From Antilocapra americana (taxonomy: Eukaryota; Chordata; Mammalia; Artiodactyla; Antilocapridae), in NCBI GenBank assembly GCA_007570785.1, contig ML661885.1, forward strand, positions 36,901,771 through 36,965,770: a stretch of 64,000 nt of DNA, in the 5' to 3' direction. Position 1 is the first letter of the stretch. Each line of letters opens with the position of its first letter. The position numbers and the translations under genes are program-made. Under the pieces are notes generated by a model. That model saw nothing but the letters and a program-made list of their open reading frames with translations. It made no database searches and was not told the origin of the DNA. This document shows positions 34,310 to 46,231 of the stretch, one piece after another.

Positions 34310-35292
34310 TCTTTTTTTTTTTTTTTTAGTGATAAAAGTTAATTTTTATTTTTTATTTTTTTTTTATTAGTTTTGCCATACAATGCCATGATATCACCAT
34401 GGGTTTACATATGCTCCCCCTCCNNNNNNNNNNNNNNNNNNNNNNNNNNNNNNNNNNNNNNNNNNNNNNNNNNNNNNNNNNNNNNNNNNNNNNNNNNNNN
34501 NNNNNNNNNNNNNNNNNNNNNNNCCCCCTCCAGAGCCCCCTTCCCTCCTCCCTCCCTCCAGGAAATCTCGCTGCACCAGCCCCCGAGCATCAATCCTGGG
34601 CTGGCGATTGGTTAGACATATGATAATTAACATGTTTCAATGCCATTCTCCCATATCATCCCACCCTTGCCCTCATCCACAGAGTCCACGAGTCTATTCT
34701 ATACATCTGCGTTCCTTTTGCTGTCTCGCATGCTGGGTTCTCATTACCGTCTTTCTAAATTCCATATATATACGTTAATATACTGTATTGTTGTTTTTGC
34801 TTCTGGCTTACTTCACTCTGGATAATGGGCTCCAGTTTCGTCCATCTGAGTAGAACTGATTCAAATGAATTTTTTTTTAATGCTGAGTAATATTCCATTG
34901 TGTATATGTACCACAGCTTTCTTATCCATTCGTCAGTTGATGGGCATCTAGGTTGCTTCCATGTCCTGGCTATTGTAAACAAAGCAGTGATGAACATTGG
35001 GGTACATGTGGCTCTTTCAATTCTGGTTTCCTCGGTGTATATGCCCAGCAGTGGGATTGCTGGGTCATATGGCAGGTCTATTTGCAGTTTTTTAAGGAAC
35101 CTCCACACTGTTTTCCATAGTGGCTGTACTAGTTTGCAATCCCACCAACAGTGTAAGAGGGTTCCCTTTTCTCCACATCCTCTCCAGCATTTATTACTTG
35201 TAGATTTTTGGATTGCAGCCATTCTGAGTGGTGTAAAGTGGAGAAAAGACAACCTCTTTAACAAGTGGTGCTGGGAAAGCTGGACAGCCACT
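34310..35292 (-). mobile_element. Young L1-BT-like copy with 5' inversion, containing an assembly gap
   Basis: Antisense L1 3' end and ORF2 C terminus (34310 to about 35238) join an inverted, sense-oriented upstream ORF2 piece (about 35239-35292, AAAGACAACCTCTTTAACAA). The perfect 15-bp TSD TGCAATGACACTTCT lies at 34295-34309 and 35293-35307. This is the classic twin-priming product. The 3' end has two A-runs (read as T on +) around a short extra segment. Confidence 0.93.
34424..34523. other. Assembly gap (100 N)
   Basis: Exactly 100 unknown bases in the G-rich tract of the L1 3' UTR. In the intact copies here the corresponding tract is about 30-40 bp. Confidence 0.99.
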
Positions 35293-37022
35293 TGCAATGA
35301 CACTTCTATCAGAGATGACATTCCAGGGATTGAGATCTCTTCCCAGAAGTAAAGGGCAAAGGTCAGACTTCACTTTGGGTAAAGTTTCATTAACTCCCCA
35401 TAACCTCTTTCCTCCTGGGTTGTAATTTATCCTGAGATAATTTTGATTCAACAGAGTTTTAAAATAAAACATGTTTGTAAACTAGATTTTATGCAGTTAA
35501 TTTAATGAGATTAAACTCTCAAGTTTGAAACTTTTATTAATAAATTATCAAATTTCTATATTAGTTTTTAAAAGGAATTATTTTTGGAATTACCATCTCA
35601 TTCAAAATAGTGATCCTTTCTGAGCCATGCTTGCTTTCTTCTGCTTCATAAACTGAAGAAGTATATGAAATTAATCCTGAAACAATCATGAGATCCCTTT
35701 GTAGAATCGAATGTGAAATTGGCAATCATTTAATTAAACAGACTTTGAAACAAGTAGAGAACTTTCTCTCACTGTGGCAGACTGTACTGTTACAGTCAGC
35801 TTTGAAGGGTGCTGAGGGCGTTGTGGATGGCGACTGCCTAAGAGGGGAGGATAGCTGAAGAGCCTGTATTCCTGCTGGACTCAGTGACATCGCTCACACA
35901 AAGCCTTAGAACTTGAATGCCAGATGAGGAGGACCAGATCTGTGGAGCTCATAGGGATGTGAACCACTTTTAGTTTATATTCTTAATTGGTGAAAAATCT
36001 TACTGGCATGCTAAATTTATATATGCTGATATTCAGATTTCTTATTGATAATCTGTTCTTTATTAAGGCCAGACTATGAGATATTCCTGTGATAGTAGCT
36101 TCTTAGCTTTCTGTGAATATATATTCTAGGGATTATGTTCAAAAAGTCTATATGGAAATCACAAATAAATGCAGCACTAGTCACAGAGAGAGATGGAGAA
36201 CATACTATCCCATTTTCTTACTCTCTTCCCTTCTTTTCATCTGTGAGGAGGAGGGGCAAGAGTCACTCATTTTGGCAGACAGAAGCTATATCTTCATTTG
36301 AAAGCGAGTATATCAACTTACTGTTGTTTCTTGGAAATACTGTGTTTTAAATACTAAATGCCAGACTGATGAAAGCTGTGTTTGTTCCAAGTTTGATTAC
36401 TCCTTTTTATAACCACTAGATGGAGCTTAAAGACTGTTTTTATAATAGTAGCTTGTTTGGTTTTTGGTTTTGTTTTTTTTAATAATTCTGATAGTCATTC
36501 ATCTACAAAAAAGAAAGTAGGTTTTTCTTTTAGTTGAGCAATATGGTCACCTCCCAAACGCACTAGTTAAAAATCATCAGTTTTCAAAGAATAAGGTTAT
36601 AATTTATGTTTAACATGACAATAAGACTTAAATCTTTAAAGACTGAGAAGAAATCTAAATGTCTCATATACCATTGAATAGTGTGATAAACAAATTATTT
36701 TCTTTGACTTTCTGTTTTCTGTGCTGCATTACAAATATAATAATTCCTCTGTTTAATGGTAATAGAAATAAATTCTCAATATCTACTCATTCAACAAATC
36801 CTTGGTTTTGACCTTGTAAATCAAGTCTAATTTGTTCTATTCTAAACAGACATATAAACAGCCTGGTTTTCACCTCCTGTAAGTCATTTAGAGAATTATG
36901 GTAGAGATTTTTCTATGCTCCTAGCTAAAGAAGTATCAAATAATTTCATTTTCATCTTTGGTACATTTCTAGGATTGGATTACTGTGTGAAGTTTTAAAA
37001 CAAAATTGCTGTTGTGATTGAC

Positions 37023-37682
37023 AGTTGAGTTCAGTCACTCAGTTGTGTCCGACTCTTTGCAACCCCATGAACTGCAGCACGCCAGGCCTCCCTGTCTATC
37101 ACCAACTCCCGGAGTCCACCCAAACCCATGTCCATCAAGTCGGTGATGCCATCCAGCCATCTCATCCTTTGCTGTCCCCTTCTCCTCCTGCCCCCAATCC
37201 TTCCCAGCGTCAGGATCTTTTCCAATGAGTCAACTCTTTGCATGAGGTGGCCAAAGTATTAGAGTTTCAGCTTCAACATCAGTCCTTCCAATGAACACCC
37301 AGGACTGATCTCCTTTAGGATGGACTTGTTGGATCTCCTTGCAGTCCAAGGGATTCTCAAGAGTCTTCTCCAACACCACAGTTCAAAAGCATCAGTTCTT
37401 TGGCGCTCAGCCTTTTTCACTGTCCAACTCTCACATCCATACATGACTACTGGAAAAACCATAGCCTTGACTAGACGGACCTTTGTTGGCAAAGTGTTGT
37501 CTCTGCTTTTCAATATGCTATCCAGGTTGGCCATAACTTTCCTTCCAAGGAGTAGACGTCTTTTGATTTCATGGCTGCAGTCACCATCTGCAGTGATTTT
37601 GGAGCCCCAAAAAATAAAGTCTGACATTGTTCCACTGTTTCCCCATCTAGTGGGACCAGATGCCATAATCTTAGTTTTCTTA
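37023..37682 (-). mobile_element. BovB LINE 3' end
   Basis: Antisense BovB from GTTCAGTCACTCAGTTGTGT to GATGCCATAATCTTAGTTTT. A 135-codon remnant is still open on the - strand at 37259-37666 (SDFIFWGSKITADGDCSHEI). It ends 225 bp before the terminal LRP12 exon. Confidence 0.92.
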
Positions 37683-37906
37683 ATATATTAAGTATCATTT
37701 TAAAGTTCATGTATAAAATACCAAGAAAATCTTAAACGCAGTGAACAGTGGTTCCAGTTATAAGTTAGTTTCTGGAGTGGGATGAACCTGTATCATTGAG
37801 AGAATTTATCTTTCATAGACCCTAACAATGAGTAATAGAATTTTTATCCACAACACAGTTTTAATACCTTGTTTTCAGCTGTCTTAAAAAAATTTTTTTT
37901 TTGCAG

Positions 37907-38773
37907 GCATCTGTTTTGGAAAACCTGAGGCTAGCTGTACGGTCTCAGCTTGGATTTACTTCCATCAGGCTTCCTATGGCAGGCAGATCCAGCAACATCT
38001 GGAATCGTATTTTTAATTTTGCAAGGTCACGCCATTCCGGGTCACTGGCTTTGGTCTCAGCAGATGGAGATGAGGTTGTCCCTAGCCAGAGTACCAGCAG
38101 AGAACCTGAAAGAAATCACACTCACAGAAGTCTGTTTTCCGTGGAGTCTGACGACACGGACACAGAAAATGAGAGAAGAGAGACGGCAGGAGCATCGGGC
38201 GGGGTTGCAGCGCCTTTGCCCCAAAAAGTCCCTCCCACGACAGCTGTAGAAGCAACGGTGGGAGCGAGTGGAAGTTCCTCCGCTCAGAGCACCCGAGGGG
38301 GTCACCCAGAGACCGGACGGGATGTGACCAGCGTGGAACCCCCCAGTGTGAGTCCAGCACGGCACCAGCTCACAAGTGCGCTAAGTCGAATGACTCAGGG
38401 GCTACGGTGGGTACGTTTTACATTAGGGCGATCAAGCTCCGTGAGTCAGAACCAGAGCCCTTTGAGACAACTTGATAATGGGGTAAATGGAAGAGAAGAA
38501 GATGATGATGTCGAAATGCTAATTCCAGTTTCTGAAGGAGCTTCAGACTTCGATGTGAATGACTGCTCCAGACCGCTTCTTGATCTTGCCTCTGATCAAG
38601 GGCAAGGGTTCAGACAACCGTATAGTACCACAAACCCTGGAGTGAGGCCAAGTGGTCGTGATGGCCCTTGTGAGCGCTGTGGTATTGTCCACACTGCCCA
38701 GATCCCAGACTCTTGCTTAGAAGCAACACTGAAAAATGAAACGAGTGATGATGAAGCTTTGTTACTTTGTTAG
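37907..38773 (+). CDS. LRP12: LRP12 terminal coding exon (equivalent to exon 7): cytoplasmic tail and stop
   Basis: The last coding exon (867 nt including TAG) encodes 288 residues of the cytoplasmic tail. It starts ASVLENLRLAVRSQLGF after a strong T-run/GCAG acceptor. The tail is mostly low-complexity and rich in Ser, Thr, Asp and Glu (SVESDDTDTENERRE, GREEDDDVEM), as expected for an intrinsically disordered signalling tail with many possible phosphorylation sites. Near the C terminus there is a compact Cys/His cluster (PCERCGIVH, then Cys about ten residues later), and the protein ends DDEALLLC. Together the five exons supply about 813 of the 859 residues of the human protein, with no premature stop. 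The exon is intact and close to mammalian orthologues as I recall them. Confidence 0.96.
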   Translation, partial: ASVLENLRLAVRSQLGFTSIRLPMAGRSSNIWNRIFNFARSRHSGSLALVSADGDEVVPSQSTSREPERNHTHRSLFSVESDDTDTENERRETAGASGGVAAPLPQKVPPTTAVEATVGASGSSSAQSTRGGHPETGRDVTSVEPPSVSPARHQLTSALSRMTQGLRWVRFTLGRSSSVSQNQSPLRQLDNGVNGREEDDDVEMLIPVSEGASDFDVNDCSRPLLDLASDQGQGFRQPYSTTNPGVRPSGRDGPCERCGIVHTAQIPDSCLEATLKNETSDDEALLLC

Positions 38774-39741
38774 GTACGGATCCCATCAGGGAGCTTGGAT
38801 ACAAGTTGGAGCAATATCCATTCATTGTTTTGTAACTTTACAATTAAACTAGTTTTCATTTAAAAAGAAAAAAAAAAGATGCAGGGCGATTTCTTATTAT
38901 CATATGTTAGCCTGCATGGTTAAATTAAACAACTGTAACTCTATGAACTTTAGAGTTTACTATTTTAGCAGCTAAAAATGCATTATGTATTCAGATTGTT
39001 CAGTAATGTTTTTCCATTTGTTTCTAATTGTCTTCATTCCGGTACTGTGGTTAGCAGTAGAGAGATGGCTGCTGAAACTCATTTGACTGTCAGTTTATCT
39101 ATCCTCTGTTAAAATATTTCTTTGTTTAGAATAATACCTTCTTTTAATTAAACCCTTTATGCTTTTGCCAACACACCTTGTAAGTTAATATACTAGATGT
39201 TAAGGTTGTTAATATAAAAAGTAAAAATCCCTTATACTCATCTATTTTTATTTATATAACATTTGTCTAAACATTATTGGATTTCATCATAACATGAGCT
39301 TGTCAAAGGGAAAAAAAACTTTATCTAAAATTTTTTCTCTTATGTTTAACATGGAATGATGTGAAATTTAGATAGTTAGATAAATTAATAGCAAAAAACA
39401 ACTCTTTTATAGGTTTTCTAATGGTGACTTTAATACTCTAATATGGTACAAACCAAATGGTAAAAATCCCAAGTCATTTCTTTTTCATCTCTATTTAAGG
39501 ACAAAATTAAGCAGATGAAGATATTCTACTATGCATTAAATCTTGAACTTTATGTGTACAAAAACTGTACAAGATAAGTTCCAACTGGTAATGTCTTTCC
39601 CTGATACAGGGTTATGCTTGTATTGGACCCTAGGGATTTGCACTAAAATCATATTAAGGTCTCAGATGAGTTTAGTGCAGAAGCACTATCACTTTAAATA
39701 CTATTGTTTGCTATCATGATGACTATATTTCCATAGCTTTT

Positions 39742-39760
39742 GGGGGGGGGGGTGGGGGGG
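39742..39760. repeat. G11-T-G7 homopolymer tract in LRP12 3' UTR
   Basis: Eleven G, one T and seven G in the mRNA-sense strand. Confidence 0.95.
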
Positions 39761-40176
39761 CATTTTTATTACAATTTGAGGTTGCTTTGCCGGTTTCATA
39801 TTTATTTGTTGTATTTAAAGACTGCATTCTTGTAAGAAAGTGATTTTTTTCAATATATTTTATTCATGAGGGGAGGATCATGCTACATGAAAAGCAAATT
39901 AAGAAGTCATTCAGATCACCTCCCTTTTTAAAGTAAAGTGAATTGCAAAACCCCGCATATTTTTTTATTGTCAATTCCCATTTATTTATTCTTTATCTGT
40001 CTGTTTTAGTAGCTTAATGATTGAGTATGAAAAATGTATTTGTGTGTGATTATTGCTATTTATTAAATTTTAAATACTTTGCTGAATGTCATTTTAAAGC
40101 ATGTTTGAGGTCTTGTGTATTTGTCGTGTTATGCTGTCAGGAAAAACTGACTGAAATGTTTTAATATGTATCAAAA

Positions 40177-40182
40177 ATTAAA
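40177..40182 (+). promoter_or_regulatory. Candidate distal polyadenylation signal (ATTAAA) of LRP12
   Basis: ATTAAA, the commonest variant poly(A) hexamer, is followed within 30 nt by a T-rich and GT-containing segment (around 40190-40215), the usual downstream element. An alternative proximal ATTAAA is at 38843-38848, only 70 nt after the stop codon. The choice is inferred from position and from the lack of repeats up to here. Confidence 0.5.
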
Positions 40183-40829
40183 ATTACTTTTTTTGTATTG
40201 CCTTGAGGTACTTTTTAACTCAAAGTTGCTCTTTATTTTTGTTCATTTGGTGTATATACAAATTCAGGCCATGAAATATGCAGTATGTCTAGAAGAAAAA
40301 TTAAACAGAAATAGTCTTTCTTACCTCCCTTATCAAAAAGTAGTAGCTTATACCAGTTCTCAAGGGTAGAAATCCCTAAGGACCTGAATATTATTTTGCC
40401 TTTGAAAAAATTGATATATCTTAGAAGATTCAGTAACTCTACCAGTTTTCTTTTTATATTATTTTCAGACATTTTAAACTCCTATGCAATATTTTACTGT
40501 CAGAATTTGGGTTACCAAATTAACCTTGTTTGGGTCCTACTAATTATATACTACTATGTATAGGTTTTTTGTTTTTATTTTCTGGCATGTATTTTTAATT
40601 TCTTTGTTTAATTAACTAATACATCTTCTTGATTTAAACATTAAAAAAAATCAAGTCTCTCTCCTACTCCTGACACTCATCTTTTAGTTCCCTTTCAAAG
40701 AAAAAGGTACAAACACTACATTCTTGTATACCTCCCAGAAATACCATAATATACATAAATGTATCCATGTTTATAAATGCTATATGATAAAATACAAATT
40801 GTAACATACTATATATTCTTTTCTGCACT

Positions 40830-43450
40830 TTCAAAGGCAAGGTGAATCTACTACTGTTTGAATGTTAAAAGTAAAGTTGGGTTTTTCAGTTTTTTGACTT
40901 TTCACATTTAAACATTTGATCTGTCCTGAATTTAAAGCTCCATTTTTTTTCCCTAGGTAACTACCTAGCTACTGCAAGACCATTTATTAAATCTATCCTT
41001 TCCTCACTTTTGAAAATTACCCTTTTATCATATTGCATATTTTCATATTGTGTAGATATGTTTCTAGACTCCCATTCCATTCTCTTCAATTGACCTGCCT
41101 TTCTTTTTTTGTACCAGTCTTCCACTATTTTAATAACTGTAATTTTTAAGTGTTCAAACATTTTGCTTATTTTTCCAGTTGAACTTTAGAATCAACCCTT
41201 GTGTTCCACCAAACAAACCCACAGAACTTTTTTTTTTGACAGCTTTATAGATCAGCTTGGGGAAATTTGACATTATCATGTTAAAAATTCTGTCTAAACC
41301 ATCCAAAAATGGCTCCCATTTGTTCAAGTCTTTTTGTTTCCTTTGAAGATGCTTCACGTTTTACTTTACTGAGATGTTGTAATGTTCTTCAAGAGTTCTA
41401 AGAAATTTTATTATTTTTGTTACCATTATTAAGGAAGTCCTTTTGATTTATAATTTAGTCTTATTTTAGTATATACAAATGGTAAAATGTTTTCTACTCA
41501 GCTACCAGACTCAGATTTTCTTACGGTTTCTAATAATACTTCACTTAATATTTTTGTGTTTTCCAGTTATACAGTCATGTTTTCCAGTTTGCATACCTCT
41601 TTTTATGTTTTGCTTGCATTGTCTAGTATTTCTAGAATAATGTTAAAATATATTGGCTATAATGAACTTGGTTGAGATATATACATTTAATTAATCATAT
41701 TAAGGAATATCTGTTGACCCCTATTTTTAAAAAAAATTAGTCAAGATTGCATGTTGAATTTTATCACATGCTTTTTCATTTTCTATGGAGATGATCATAT
41801 GATTTTTCTCCTTTGACCTTTTAATATGAATTTTATTAATATATTTTGTACCATCCTTAAATTCCTGAAATAAACTCTACTTGACCATATGTATTATTCT
41901 TTCAATGTATTTCCAGATTATTTCATATTTATTTAGTAGATTTGCATCTGTATTCATCAGTGCAATTAGTCATGTGTGTGTGTGCGTGCACCCTTGTGCA
42001 CTACCTTTAAGAAGCTTTGTTGTTGATCTTATGCTAGTAAATTGGAAATATTTTTCTTTCTCCTGAATTCTGGAACAGTTTGCGTAGCATTGGAATTTTC
42101 CTTAAGATTTCAGTGAAATTATCTGGTGCTGGTCAGTGTTTGTCAAATAGCTCTTTAACAGCTCTTTTGGTATTTATGGTAACTGGTGTGTGTAGTTTCT
42201 GTGTCTTAGCTAGGACCATCAACCATCCATATTGTCCAGGTTTTCAAGTAAATTTCCCAGTGGTGAGCAGAGTTACCCCTTCCACTTTTGTGTGTTTGAC
42301 TCTTTCCCCTTAGTTTGTATTATGCTTGCTCCCTTACTTTCTTAATTAAGATAGCTAGTAGTTGACCTAATTTGCTGTTTTTGTTTGCTTGTTTCCCCCA
42401 AGTGGTATGCTTTGGGTGTCTCTTTTATTATTTTTGTTTTCAATTAATTGATTTCCTTAAATAAATGTTATACTTTTTGCTTTTCTTAGTTTATTTTATT
42501 GTTGTTTACTTAACTCCTTGTTACCATTCAATTAAATCATTTTTATTTTTTCTTAATTATTAATATGAGATTTAATTCCATTCAGTTCAGTCACTCAGTC
42601 GTGTCCGCCTCTTTGCAACCCCATGGACTGCAGCATACCAGGCTTCCCTGTCCACTACCAACTCACAGAGTTTACTTAAACTCATGTCCATTGAGCCGGT
42701 GATGCCATCCATCCATCTCATCCTCTGTCGTCCCCTTCTCCTCCTGCCCTCAGTCTTTCCCAGCATCAGGGTCTTTTCAGTGAGTCAGCTCTTCACATCA
42801 GGTGGCCAAAGTATTGGAGTTTCAGCTTCAACATCAGTCCTTCCAGTGAACACCCAGGACTGATCTCCTTTAGGATGGACTGGTTGGATCTCCTTGCAGT
42901 CCAAGGGACTCTCAAGAGTCTTCTCCAACACCACAGTTCAAAAGCATCGATTCTTTTGTGCTCAGCTTTCTTTATAGTCCAACTCTCACATCCATACATG
43001 ATTACTGGAAAAACCATAGCCTTGACTAGACGGACCTTTGTTGACAAAGTAATGTCTCTGCTTTTTAATATACTGTCTAGGTTGGTCATAACTTAATTCT
43101 GAGTGCTGCTTAAATAGGCCAAAACACTTAGGTGTATTAGTGTTGTCATTACTTTTGTAACCAGGTGTTCTGAAGTTTGTTTTTATTTCCTCCTTAACCC
43201 ACAAGTTGTATAAAGGAGGGCTTTTTCCTTTTTTTGCTATATATTGTTTTTTGTTTAACCAAATAATAGCAGATTTGGTGTGGGTATTGGTATTGTTTTC
43301 TGTTGGTATTGTTTTTGGCATCAGAATCAGAGAATGTTATGTGTATTATATTTACTGTGGGAAGTTTATTGTCTTTTCTTAATTTTTAATATCCAGGATC
43401 ATTTTTTTAATATATTCCCTGTTTACAGGATGTAGATTTTATTAGATATT
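40830..43450 (-). mobile_element. Old antisense L1 (ORF2 region), interrupted by BovB
   Basis: Diverged antisense ORF2 sequence, clearest at 41740-41900 (GGAGATGATCATATGATTTT) and recognisable again after the BovB at 43100-43250 (CTTAACCCACAAGTTGTATA). Outer boundaries are approximate. Confidence 0.6.
42582..43097 (-). mobile_element. BovB LINE 3' end
   Basis: Antisense BovB beginning TCAGTTCAGTCACTCAGTCG and ending TACTGTCTAGGTTGGTCATA, inserted in the old L1. A 98-codon frame is open at 42793-43089. Confidence 0.92.
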
Positions 43451-44215
43451 ACTCAGTTTATCGTGTACCATTTAGATCTTCTCCCCTGTACTCTGTCCTG
43501 TCTCATCAGTCTGTGTGTCAGAGCTCCAGTGTTGGTATGAAGGAAGAGGGGCAACCACAGGGCTGTGTCACATGGGCTCAGAGGTCACAGCCCCACCCCA
43601 GCTCATGTCACTCACTAGGACTGAGAACATAAGCATGTGATGAGGGGAGTCTTCCAGCAAGATGTTGGGGTTTCGGCTGCTACTATTGCTTACCACTGTC
43701 ATCCACTGTTAAGCTGGAAATAAATGGATACGACGTTCAGAATAAAGGGAAAAAGAGCAGACTGAATTCAGTAGGTGTTCATTGAGTTTCTACCACAGAC
43801 CCAGCGATACTGCAGTGACTAGCCTGCTGCTTGCCACTCTAGTTGCTGGGCCATTCCCTCACCCTTCCTCCTGAATTCCAGGGGGAAAAGGACCGCAACT
43901 TGACCCATTCTACTCAAGTGGGCCCCTGTTTAAGAACTGATGGACATCTCTGCATAAACTTCTTAGGACCTAGTCTCAGAAGGGCCAAAATATCACTTCT
44001 ACTGTATTCTGTTGGTCAAACAAACCATTAAAACCAGCCCAGATTCCACAGAAAGACAAATATTAGACTCCACTCCATAATAGACGTAGCAAAGAATTTA
44101 TGACATCTATAATCCATCTCAGGAGAGTACCTGATGCGTAAGAAACACCAAGTTGCCAGAATGAATATCTTAAGCAGAAAAACAATGCTACAGTCCCAGT
44201 AAGAGGGTCACTTGT

Positions 44216-44496
44216 GGACTTCCCTGGTGGTCCAGTGGTTGGGAGTCTGCCAGTGCCAGGGATATGCGTCTGATCCCTGGTCCAGGAAGATCCCACACGC
44301 TTCAGGTCAACTAAGGCGACTTGCCACAACTACTGAATCCAGTGCTCCCTAAAGTCTGTGTTCCAAAACAAGCCGCTGCAGTGAGAAGCCCACACTCTGA
44401 AACCCAGAGTAGCCTCTGCTCCCTGCAACTAGAGAAAGCCTATGTGCAGCCAGGAACACCCAGGGCAGCCAAGAATAAATAATTTTTTTAAAAAAG
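44216..44496 (+). mobile_element. CHR-type SINE, near full length
   Basis: Starts GGACTTCCCTGGTGGTCCAG, continues through GATCCCACACGC and GCCGCTGCAGTGAGAAGCC, and ends GCAGCCAAGAATAAATAA with an A tail. Confidence 0.88.
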
Positions 44497-44730
44497 AAAC
44501 TCATTTGCTAAAAGGATATCCCATTAACTCAGCTCCTCTGTCATATGTCAAGTACATTAATCATGCATATCTTGGTTTATTAGAAATACAACAGTGTGAC
44601 AATTAGCCTTAGTATATTTGGATGAGAAATCAGAGCATTGATGCAAATTTAGATAAGCATATTTAGGCAGTATGAATGTTAAGGTTATTAATATTTTTCA
44701 GCTAAGTTTATATTTGCTATTGTAACCTAT

Positions 44731-44904
44731 GGGCTTCATTCATAGCTCAGTCGGTAAAGATTCCACCTGCAACGCAGGAGACCCGGGTTCAATTCCTGGG
44801 TTCGGAAGACCTGGAGAAGGAAATGGCAACCCACTTCAGTATTCTTGCCTGGAGAATTCCATAGAGGAGCCTGGCAGGCTACAGTCCATGGACTTGGAAG
44901 AGTC
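44731..44904 (+). mobile_element. Bov-tA SINE with well-kept tRNA-like head
   Basis: The head contains A-box-like TAGCTCAGTCGG and B-box-like GGGTTCAATTCC, close to the internal RNA polymerase III promoter of tRNA-Glu. The 3' end is shortened. Confidence 0.9.
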
Positions 44905-44984
44905 TATAAAATATTTTTAAATTTTTAGAGGTAATGTCATGGATAAAAACAGAGCCACGTTGCCTGTCCTACTCCTTCCTATCA

Positions 44985-45140
44985 TGTAATCTTCAGTAAG
45001 TCCCTTAATCACTCTGCACTTCAGATCTTCATCTGTCAATGGGGATGACGAGCCTCTTGGAAGATCAGTGTATGTAAAGCTCTTGAAGCAGTGCCTGGCT
45101 CATCGTAAAGGCAACCTCTTTGCTATTACTGTCATTGAAA
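44985..45140 (+). repeat. MIR element
   Basis: Ordered MIR motifs: CAGTAAGTCCCTTAATCACT, TCATCTGTCAATGGGGATGA and AGCAGTGCCTGGCTCAT. Confidence 0.75.
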
Positions 45141-45517
45141 GTTAAACAGAAAACATCTCTGAAGCTTGAATTAGATGAGATCTTGTATGTGAAAAGTCCA
45201 GAAATATTCATGGTCTCTGAAGATCATGAAGATGTGCTTCCTGGGTGTTTCTGAGGGCAACCACTTCCCTTGGGATCATCGTGGACGTTAACCAGCAATT
45301 CAGATTAAACATCAGAATGGGAGCAAGAAAAGGGGAAAAGACAGTAGCAGCCCATTTGTGATGAGTTCAAGCAAATTTCAAGACCCAAGAGACAGGACCT
45401 TGCTGAGCCTGGGATCTGAGGAAACTGCCATAGTGACAATCTGGAGAAGGGTCTTCATGGGTCTCCTAGAACAGCAGTAATTTTTAGATCACTTAGTCCC
45501 CTGTGGAAGGATCATTA

Positions 45518-45735
45518 GTGGCTTCCCTGATGGCTCAGATGGTAGAGAATCTGCAATGCACGAGACCCAGGTTTGATCCCTGGGTCCCTCCTCCCTGGAG
45601 GAGGGCATGACAGCCCACTCCAGTATTCTTGCCTGGAGAATCCCATGGACAGAGGATCCTGGGGGGCTACAGTCCATGGGGGTCTCAGAATCAGACGTGA
45701 CTGAGCAACTAACTCTTTCACTTCACTTTCAGTCC
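45518..45735 (+). mobile_element. Bov-tA SINE
   Basis: Sense copy from GTGGCTTCCCTGATGGCTCA to CAGACGTGACTGAGCAACTA plus a short CACTTCACTTTCA tail. Confidence 0.9.
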
Positions 45736-46231
45736 CCTCACTGGAGCAAGTATGTGTACTCAACATCCAGAAGGAGAGAAGCCTCCTTTTGAGGGTTTGG
45801 GGAAAGAAGAAAACAGACCTCTTGACTCTGAGCAACTGCACCAGCCTTGGCTTAACCCCTTTGACTTCCAGTTCCGTGAAGCAAGTGTGGTAGGAGTCTC
45901 ACCCATGGAGTATGACATGCCTAGCTCTTCAGCAGGTTCTTAAGTTGGGAATAACAACAGTGTTGACAGGATTAAATGAGACAATATGTGTACAAGCCAG
46001 TCAGGACAGTGATTGTGAAGTGCAGTGTGAGTTCTCCATAAACAATAAAGGAGGCTACGTGATCGTGTCATCAATGCACTGCTCACCCTGCTGTCTTCCA
46101 GCACCTACTGTTTATATCTTGGACTTTTCTGTAAGGTTTTGTTTGAAAAAAGTGGTTTGAGAATTAATAAATTTTGGAAACCAGTGCTAGAACATGACAA
46201 GACTAAGTTGCCCTAATCTAGGGCACGCATG

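Larger units (their letters stand above)
33406..37906 (+). other. LRP12 intron 6, distal part: residual sequence
   Basis: 33406-34294 and 35308-37022 are AT-rich apart from the listed L1 and BovB. No exon, RNA gene or recognised repeat was identified in them. 37683-37906 is the approach to the last exon, with a T9 polypyrimidine tract. Confidence 0.7.
38774..40195 (+). other. LRP12: LRP12 3' untranslated region (probable extent)
   Basis: About 1.4 kb of AT-rich sequence follows the LRP12 stop codon. It contains no recognisable SINE, BovB or L1 insertion, in contrast to both flanks, which fits a conserved 3' UTR. An early ATTAAA lies at 38843-38848 and a later ATTAAA at 40177-40182 followed by a T-rich stretch. 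I take the later one as the probable main cleavage signal, giving a 3' end near 40195. A G11-T-G7 tract lies at 39742-39760. The end point is inference and needs transcript data. Confidence 0.65.

Noticed and set aside
34755..35321. A 188-codon - strand frame as a protein
   Set aside because: It fuses inverted and direct L1 pieces across a twin-priming junction. Chimeric artefact.
44731..44904. A tRNA gene
   Set aside because: The A and B boxes are well kept, but the sequence continues as Bov-tA and does not form a mature tRNA end. It is a SINE.
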